DNA of 56,801 bases, taken from the NCBI GenBank assembly GCA_045631905.1, contig JAZQVO010000004.1:1-56801 (forward strand), written 5' to 3'. The stretch is from HGM04593 sp045631905 (lineage in GTDB: Bacteria > Bacteroidota > Bacteroidia > Bacteroidales > Bacteroidaceae). Position numbers and translations under genes: made by a program. Below the pieces are notes generated by a model. The model saw nothing but the letters and a program-made list of their open reading frames with translations. It made no database searches and was not told where the DNA came from. The stretch's first letter is position 1; each line of letters starts with the position of its first letter. Below are positions 52,213-56,801 of the stretch, piece after piece.

Positions 52213-52505
52213 AAAAAAGCGTCTAAATAGTTGTGAAAATATTCGTGCCCGCTGTTGCCGGCTTAACATCTTTCCATAAGACTACGCAAAATGTTGTGTT
52301 TGTTTTAACTCTCCTTGTGTAAACCGTTGCTCCTGCTTTTTTGTTTTTTTAGCTTCATCTTCTTGCAAAATGACAAAAAAACGCCTCGCTTTCTTGCGTT
52401 TTGTAAATATTATGTCGTATATTAGCCTCGCCTTTTGCAAAAGTGCTACCTTTTGCGGTTGGCAAAATGACAGAAATAATTAATTTACAATAAAAAAAGA
52501 ATAAA
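52213..52505. other. Intergenic region before the FKBP genes
   Basis: About 290 bp without a gene. It is AT-rich and holds two copies of GCAAAATGACA (52365-52375 and 52462-52472), a CTTTTGCAAAAG palindrome and a weak -7-like TATATTAG at 52418-52425. It must contain the promoter of the FKBP gene at 52506, but I could not place it with certainty. Confidence 0.4.
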
Positions 52506-53090
52506 ATGGATAAATTCAGCTATGGTTTGGGAATGGGTATCGGACAGAACCTGCTCTCGATGGGTGTTAAAGAGATTGTTATCGACGATTTTGTAAACGG
52601 TATAAAAAGCGTGCTTGCAGGTGAAAAAACCGAACTTACACATGCCGAGGCGCAAAAAGTTGTGAGCGAGCACTTCCAGAAACTTGCCGAGGAGGCTTAT
52701 GCCAAGGTTAAAGAGGAGGGTGAGGCTTTTCTTGCCGCGAACAAGGCAAAGGAGGGTGTTGTCACTCTGCCCAGCGGTTTGCAGTATGAGGTGCTGAACG
52801 AGGGTACAGGTAAAAAGCCTTCGGCTACCGACCGTGTTCAGTGTCACTATGAGGGTACTTTGATAGATGGTACCGTGTTCGACAGCTCTGTTCGTCGTGG
52901 CGAGCCTGCTGTCTTCGGTGTTAATCAGGTTATCAGGGGTTGGGTCGAGGCTCTTCAACTCATGAGCGAGGGCTCTAAATGGCGTCTTTACATACCTCAG
53001 GATATGGCATACGGTGCCAACGGTGCAGGTGAGATGATACCTCCTTACAGTGCTCTTATCTTTGAGGTCGAGCTTATTAAGGTTCTTTAA
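52506..53090 (+). CDS. FKBP-type peptidyl-prolyl isomerase (FklB/Mip-like)
   Basis: A 194-residue prolyl isomerase without a signal peptide, so cytoplasmic. The N-terminal helical dimerisation domain (about 1-85, FSYGLGMGIGQNLLSMG and LTHAEAQKVVSEHFQKLAEE) is of the FkpA/FklB/Mip type. The FKBP domain (about 95-194) keeps the active-site residues: Tyr in CHYEGTLIDGT, the FD of VFDSSVRRGEP, VIRGWVEAL with its Trp, the Tyr of AYGANGAG, and the C-terminal FEVELIKVL. It starts an FKBP-FKBP-regulator set; the next gene begins 11 bp after its stop. Confidence 0.94.
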   Translation: MDKFSYGLGMGIGQNLLSMGVKEIVIDDFVNGIKSVLAGEKTELTHAEAQKVVSEHFQKLAEEAYAKVKEEGEAFLAANKAKEGVVTLPSGLQYEVLNEGTGKKPSATDRVQCHYEGTLIDGTVFDSSVRRGEPAVFGVNQVIRGWVEALQLMSEGSKWRLYIPQDMAYGANGAGEMIPPYSALIFEVELIKVL

Positions 53091-53101
53091 TTTGTGCTCC
53101 T

Positions 53102-53917
53102 ATGAAACGCCTTTTTTTGGCGGTTTGCATCGTTGCGCTTCTCTTGTCGCTATCGTGCACGGGCGGTCACAAGCCTTTTCACGATACGCCCGAGCTTGCA
53201 GGTTATAACGATTCACTCTCCTACGCGACAGGTGTGGTGCTCTCCATTAATGAGGCGGGTGTCATGAACGATGTTCCTCTCGCGTGTCGTGATAAGTTTG
53301 TCGAGGGGGTGTTGGAGGCGTACAGCGACGACCTCTCGCCCGAATCGTACGCCTATGCGCAGGGCCTTGCTTTTGGTGCTTTTGCCATGCAAAAGTTGCA
53401 AGAGGCTTATGCTCTGTATGGTGACAGCGATGTTGTTGATGCTCAATCTTTTCTCGAAGGCGTTATGTCGGTGGCAAAAGACAGGGCAGGGGTATTTACC
53501 CTGTCGCAGGCACAAGATTTGTGTAACCGCCATCTGTATCTCCCTGCGAGCAAAAAGTTTATAGAGCGCAACACGAAGCGTAGCAATGTGGTAACTCTCG
53601 AAAGCGGTTTGCAGTATAAGTTAGATGTGCATGGAACGGGTGACGTTGCCACCATGGGCGACAAGGTGCGTTGTGTTTACAAGGCATCGTACACCGACGG
53701 CACGTTGTTTGCAACCTCGGCAGGTGAGCCCGAGTTGCTCTCGACCTTCACCGTGGTTCCGGGCATAGCCGAGGCTCTCTGCATGTTCCCCGAGGGTACC
53801 GTCTGTACCGTGTATGTGCCGTGGTATTTGGGCTACGGAGAGTCGGGTGGGAAAAAGGCTCGCCCTTATGCGGTTTTGGTGTATGATTTAGAGATTCTTG
53901 AAGTTGTAAAAAGATAA
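53102..53917 (+). CDS. Degenerate FKBP-like lipoprotein
   Basis: A 271-residue lipoprotein (lipobox LLSLSC, Cys19). The Mip-like helical N-terminal domain is recognisable (NDSLSYATGVVLSINEAG, LAFGAFAMQKLQEA). The C-terminal FKBP fold (about 175-271) aligns with the neighbour but has lost key pocket residues: the FD of the active enzyme is FA (GTLFATSAGEP) and the GW motif is GI (VVPGIAEALCMFPEG). The tail VYDLEILEVVKR keeps the fold's last strand. It is probably an envelope chaperone or binding protein rather than an efficient isomerase. It lies 11 bp after the active FKBP gene and 27 bp before an Lrp regulator. Confidence 0.82.
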   Translation: MKRLFLAVCIVALLLSLSCTGGHKPFHDTPELAGYNDSLSYATGVVLSINEAGVMNDVPLACRDKFVEGVLEAYSDDLSPESYAYAQGLAFGAFAMQKLQEAYALYGDSDVVDAQSFLEGVMSVAKDRAGVFTLSQAQDLCNRHLYLPASKKFIERNTKRSNVVTLESGLQYKLDVHGTGDVATMGDKVRCVYKASYTDGTLFATSAGEPELLSTFTVVPGIAEALCMFPEGTVCTVYVPWYLGYGESGGKKARPYAVLVYDLEILEVVKR

Positions 53918-53944
53918 AAAAACGACAGCTGAAAGCAAAAAAAT

Positions 53945-54412
53945 ATGAAAGCAATAGAATGTAAAGTCGATAACCTCGACCTTAAAATTTTGAGTATAAT
54001 ATCGAAAGATGCCCGTATACCTTTCCGTAACGTGGCCGAGTTGTGCGGTGTGTCGCGTGCGGCTATTCACCTGCGTGTGCAACACCTCATGGACATGGGT
54101 ATAATATCGGGTTCGAGCTACGAGATAGATGTGCGCCGTTTGGGCTTTAAGACATGTACCTATATTGGTATACGTCTGGAGAAGGGCTCAATGTACAAAG
54201 AGGTGGTGGAGCGTCTGCGCGAGATACCCGAGGTGGTGGAGTGTTGTTACACAACAGGTCCTTACTCGATACTTGTGAAGATGTTTGCCAACGATAATGA
54301 GCACCTCATGCAGTTGCTCAACGGTGCCGTGCAGGATATTCCGGGTGTGGTGAGCACCGAGACTATGATTGTGCTCGACCACAGTATTAAACGCAACCTC
54401 CCTATGGAGTAG
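53945..54412 (+). CDS. Lrp/AsnC-family transcriptional regulator
   Basis: A 155-residue feast-famine regulator. The N-terminal helix-turn-helix is LDLKILSIISKDARIPFRNV plus AELCGVSRAAIHLRVQHLMD (about 10-50). The C-terminal RAM ligand-binding domain (about 70-145) includes YTTGPYSILVKMFANDNEHL and IPGVVSTETMIVLD, with the glycine-rich turn that binds amino acids in Lrp proteins. Likely targets are amino acid or peptide genes; the neighbouring amidohydrolase-dipeptidase fusion would be a natural one, but the two are separated by a strong terminator. No obvious operator was identified. Confidence 0.93.
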   Translation: MKAIECKVDNLDLKILSIISKDARIPFRNVAELCGVSRAAIHLRVQHLMDMGIISGSSYEIDVRRLGFKTCTYIGIRLEKGSMYKEVVERLREIPEVVECCYTTGPYSILVKMFANDNEHLMQLLNGAVQDIPGVVSTETMIVLDHSIKRNLPME

Positions 54413-54432
54413 CTGCCGGTGGTAAAATGTTT

Positions 54433-54466
54433 AAGCGGAACGCACTAGTGCGTTCCGCTTTTTTTT
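54433..54466 (+). terminator. Rho-independent terminator after the Lrp gene
   Basis: A perfect 28-bp palindrome (AAGCGGAACGCACT and its complement, 54433-54460) followed by six further T residues. It ends the FKBP-Lrp unit. Confidence 0.92.
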
Positions 54467-54498
54467 ATCCATAATGTGTGCCGTTTTACTTTTTTTCT

Positions 54499-54506
54499 TA
54501 TCTTCG
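54499..54506 (+). promoter_or_regulatory. -7 element of the fusion hydrolase gene
   Basis: TATCTTCG, one base from TAnnTTTG, lies 23 bases before the ATG at 54530. It also excludes the longer frame start at 54476 as the true initiation codon. No clear -33 element is seen. Confidence 0.55.
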
Positions 54507-54529
54507 TTGCCCAAAAAGCAAAAAACATC

Positions 54530-56308
54530 ATGGGCAATAAATTCAACCTGAGTGAGGAGTATTCCGCACTGCATGCAACATATCCGGTGGGGCAGCGTCG
54601 CCCTATAATTGGCATTACTGCAAACTACACAAGTGAACGCCTTGCAACACTTGCCGAGGGGTACTACCGCTCGGTACTTGTGGCGGGAGGCTCGCCTGTG
54701 ATAATACCGCCGTATGATAACCGTGAGGCACTTGTTGAGGTGCTTTCCATGCTCGACGGTCTTGTGCTGTCGGGTGGTGCCGACATCGACCCTCGTTACA
54801 TGGGCGAGGAGCCCGACTATAATATTTTGCACACGATAAACCCTGCACGCGACGAGCAGGAGCTCATGCTCACCCGTCTTGCGGTGGACCGTGGGCTCCC
54901 TATTCTTGGAATATGTCGCGGTGTGCAGACAATATCCGCTGCTCTTGGCGGTGGTGTGCATCAGGATATTTATACCTCTCTTGGCGAGGGGTTGCTCAAC
55001 CACGACCAGAGTGAGGAGCGAGGTGTGGCAACGCACTGGGTAAATTTCGAAAAAGGGAGCCTCCTTGCCGAAATTTTCGCTACCGACAGGCTTTTTGTAA
55101 ACACCTTCCATCATCAGGCAGTGAGCCGTGTGCCCCGTGGCTTCCGCGTTACAGCCACCTCGCCCGACGGTGTCGTGGAGGGTATGGAGGCTGTGAACGG
55201 TCGTTCTATAATAGGTGTTCAGTGGCACCCCGAGACTTTTATATTAAAAGATGATAACCCCTGCATGCTCCCCATCTTTCGTTGGCTTGTGGGCGAGGCT
55301 ATGCTCTACCGCAGCGTAGGCGAGGTACACAGGCGGATAATATCGATAGATTCGCATTGCGACACGCCCATGCTCTTTGGTACAGGTTATGCGTTGGAGG
55401 AGCGTAGCGATGTGGCACTTGTCGATTTGCACAAGATGCAACTAGGTCTGCTCGATGTTGTAACTATGGTTGCGTATATCAGGCAGGAGGCTCGCGACGA
55501 AACCTCTCTTGTGGCGGCAACCGCAAAGGCCGACAGCCTGTTGCAGGGGATTGTGGAGCGTGTAGGTAAAAACTCCGATTATGTGGCAATAACCGACAAG
55601 CCTTGCGACCTCCCCGTGCTTAAAAAAGAGGGTAAAAAGGTTATAATGCTGGGCATAGAAAACGGTTATGCGATAGGGAAGGATATTTCGAACATCTTGC
55701 GTTACCGCGAAGAAGGGGTTATTTATATGACTTTGTGCCATAATGGTGATAATGATATTTGCGACTCGGCAAAGGGGGGTGGCGAGCATGGTGGTTTAAG
55801 TGCTTTTGGTCGCGAGGTGGTGCGTGAGATGAACCGCGTGGGCATGCTCATAGACCTCTCACATGCTGCCGAAACAACCTTCTACGATGTCCTGCAACAT
55901 AGCACAATGCCGGTGGTCTGCTCACACTCGTCATGCCGTGCTTTGTGCGACCACCCACGCAACCTCACCGATGAACAGATGAGGGCTCTTGCTACAAGGG
56001 GGGGGGTAGTGCAGGTTACAATGTATGGCGGTTTCTTGCGTAAGGAGGGCGAGGCTACTCTTGACGATTTTATGCAACACCTATGCCATGCGATTGAGGT
56101 TGCTGGTATCGACCATGTGGGTATCGGTACCGACTTCGACGGTGATGGCAAGGTTGTTGGTTGCAGCGATGCATCGCAACTTCGCAACGTAACGCGTGAG
56201 CTTCTGCGTCGCGACTTCTCGCCCGAGGATATAGAAAAAATATGGGGTGGCAACTGGTTGCGTGTGATGAATAGGGTGCAAAGCGGTGCCGAAAAGTGTA
56301 AAATATAG
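54530..56308 (+). CDS. Fusion: gamma-Glu-GABA hydrolase-like domain plus M19 dipeptidase
   Basis: A 592-residue two-enzyme fusion without a signal peptide. Residues 25-255 form a class I glutamine amidotransferase-like hydrolase of the PuuD (peptidase C26) type: GLVLSGGADIDPRY, nucleophile Cys129 in LGICRGVQTISAALGGGVHQ, and His233/Glu235 in GVQWHPET. Residues 270-592 are a membrane-dipeptidase-type M19 peptidase with the zinc ligands His276 and Asp278 (SHCDTP), Glu377 (IENGYAIG), His445 (IDLSHAAETT) and His466 (VVCSHSSCRAL). Both active sites look complete. They may act in sequence on gamma-glutamyl peptides or peptidoglycan-derived peptides. An in-frame ATG at 54476 lies upstream of the promoter and is rejected. 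It stands alone between terminator and tRNA. Confidence 0.88.
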   Translation: MGNKFNLSEEYSALHATYPVGQRRPIIGITANYTSERLATLAEGYYRSVLVAGGSPVIIPPYDNREALVEVLSMLDGLVLSGGADIDPRYMGEEPDYNILHTINPARDEQELMLTRLAVDRGLPILGICRGVQTISAALGGGVHQDIYTSLGEGLLNHDQSEERGVATHWVNFEKGSLLAEIFATDRLFVNTFHHQAVSRVPRGFRVTATSPDGVVEGMEAVNGRSIIGVQWHPETFILKDDNPCMLPIFRWLVGEAMLYRSVGEVHRRIISIDSHCDTPMLFGTGYALEERSDVALVDLHKMQLGLLDVVTMVAYIRQEARDETSLVAATAKADSLLQGIVERVGKNSDYVAITDKPCDLPVLKKEGKKVIMLGIENGYAIGKDISNILRYREEGVIYMTLCHNGDNDICDSAKGGGEHGGLSAFGREVVREMNRVGMLIDLSHAAETTFYDVLQHSTMPVVCSHSSCRALCDHPRNLTDEQMRALATRGGVVQVTMYGGFLRKEGEATLDDFMQHLCHAIEVAGIDHVGIGTDFDGDGKVVGCSDASQLRNVTRELLRRDFSPEDIEKIWGGNWLRVMNRVQSGAEKCKI

Positions 56309-56390
56309 GCGCGTGAAAGTGCCTCAGGGCTTGTAAAATGCGCTTTTTCGAAGAAAAATAAAAAATAATGATAATTTTTTTGAAAGAAAG

Positions 56391-56421
56391 TTGCATATTG
56401 GCAAAAAAGTATATACCTTTG
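56391..56421 (+). promoter_or_regulatory. Promoter of the tRNA-Pro gene
   Basis: TTG at 56391-56393 and TACCTTTG at 56414-56421 are separated by 20 bases, a good Bacteroidota promoter. The start is predicted about 20 bases before the tRNA. Confidence 0.8.
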
Positions 56422-56447
56422 CACTCGCAAACAGACAGAAAGTGTCA

Positions 56448-56522
56448 CGGGATGTAGCTCAGTCCGGTTAGAGTACGCGTCTGGGGGGCGTGTGGTCGCT
56501 GGTTCGAATCCAGTCATCCCGA
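56448..56522 (+). tRNA. tRNA-Pro (anticodon GGG)
   Basis: A complete cloverleaf: acceptor stem CGGGATG (56448-56454) with CATCCCG (56515-56521), discriminator A, D-arm GCTC/GAGT, anticodon stem CGCGT/GCGTG with loop CTGGGGG (anticodon GGG, proline), and T-arm GCTGG-TTCGAAT-CCAGT. The CCA end is not encoded. The anticodon stem contains two G-U pairs. Confidence 0.95.
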
Positions 56523-56523
56523 C

Positions 56524-56561
56524 AAAAAACCTCGATAATCAACAGATTGTCGAGGTTTTTT
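56524..56561 (+). terminator. Terminator after tRNA-Pro
   Basis: AAAAAACCTCGA (56524-56535) pairs with TCGAGGTTTTTT (56550-56561), with an inner AATC/GATT stem. It begins two bases after the tRNA and ends in a T-tract. Confidence 0.85.
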
Positions 56562-56801
56562 GCTTTTATTCGTTGGTGCCATCTCGGCTCACCTGCAAAA
56601 GCCTGCAACAGCAATAATAGGCGGCAGGGTGAAAAATATCGGCGCATACTCATTTGAAGAGTGCGACAAACTCACAAAAGTAATCTCACGCATACCTTCC
56701 AACGAGCTCACAGCCACAGGAAGTGGCTCTTTCAGCAGAATAAACAAGAATTGTGTGCTCTACGTTCCCCGTGGCGCAAAAAACACATACAAAGACACTT
56801 A
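56560..56801 (+). pseudogene. C-terminal fragment of a BspA-type leucine-rich repeat protein
   Basis: A frame open from just after TAA (56536-56538) to the window edge, with no ATG. It reads through GGRVKNIGAYSFEECDKLTK and VISRIPSNELTATG to CVLYVPRGAKNTYKDT. This is the pattern of the last LRR_5 (BspA-like) repeat, which usually precedes a short C-terminal end such as a GW-F motif. The signal peptide and earlier repeats, always present in full members, are missing, because the tRNA and its terminator lie directly upstream. Only a TTG (56560) or a GTG (56629) could start it. It is therefore best seen as a 5'-truncated remnant, perhaps left by recombination next to the tRNA gene. Confidence 0.6.

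Noticed and set aside
52213..52505. A small RNA or riboswitch suggested by repeated GCAAAATGACA
   Set aside because: The two 11-base copies are short and AT-rich, no conserved fold is legible, and no terminator precedes the FKBP gene.
54476..54529. A longer start for the fusion hydrolase (MCRFTFFLIFVAQ...), which would look like a signal peptide
   Set aside because: The segment contains the -7 element TATCTTCG (54499-54506) and directly follows a terminator T-tract, so it is not expected to be in the mRNA.

Overview
The window reads as a chromosomal segment of a Bacteroidales bacterium (phylum Bacteroidota). The grounds are two SusC/SusD pairs, many lipoproteins with the short acidic post-cysteine motif used for surface export, a PorX/PorW pair, two GH92 mannosidases, an EtfBA/acyl-CoA dehydrogenase cluster, and promoters of the phylum-specific type (TTG, 19-20 nt, TAnnTTTG). 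No 16S gene is present, so genus cannot be given. About 39 intact protein genes, one tRNA-Pro(GGG) and broken genes at both edges are visible. No insertion sequence, integrase, phage or CRISPR array was seen.

Layout. 1-771: a minus-strand reading frame cut by the window edge and interrupted by TGA, then an AT-rich accessory patch with a 36-bp direct repeat and two doubtful tiny ORFs. 772-5454 (+): tcdA, lolD, an LTxxQ periplasmic protein, an ABC-F ATPase and an acyl-ACP thioesterase. 5509-11193 (-): a tripartite RND efflux operon (outer membrane factor, membrane fusion lipoprotein, RND pump). 11309-18134 (-): a tightly packed mannoside operon (GH5, ROK kinase, two GH92). 18356-27121 (+): etfB, etfA, acyl-CoA dehydrogenase, slyD, aroC, a DUF6057-type membrane protein and a lipoprotein with a c-type heme motif and a predicted beta-propeller.

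27369-43548 (+): the most striking part, a 16-kb run made of two consecutive FAS1-lipoprotein/SusC/SusD modules with no enzyme and no local regulator. It uses ATT/ATC for isoleucine where the neighbours prefer ATA, which suggests high expression. Strong hairpins lie between the modules and between the second SusC and SusD. 43615-44546 (+): a sirtuin without its zinc cysteines and a 54-residue rubredoxin. 44622-52156 (-): a cluster from a small membrane-anchored protein through PorW-like, PorX-like and TsaE to a radical-SAM YgiQ. 52506-56308 (+): an FKBP isomerase, a degenerate FKBP lipoprotein, an Lrp-type regulator, and a fusion of a class-I glutamine-amidotransferase-like hydrolase with an M19 dipeptidase. 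56448-56801: tRNA-Pro followed by the tail of a BspA-type leucine-rich repeat protein lacking its front.

How it fits together. Housekeeping genes (ct6A tRNA modification, aroC, lolD, slyD) are mixed with envelope functions: drug efflux, host- or yeast-type mannan or N-glycan trimming, a putative high-capacity uptake or adhesion system built on FAS1 and SusCD proteins, and PorX/PorW signalling. The best candidate for an undescribed system is the double FAS1-SusCD locus. The heme lipoprotein/DUF6057 pair and the amidohydrolase-dipeptidase fusion come next. All calls were made by reading motifs and reading frames; no database search was run.
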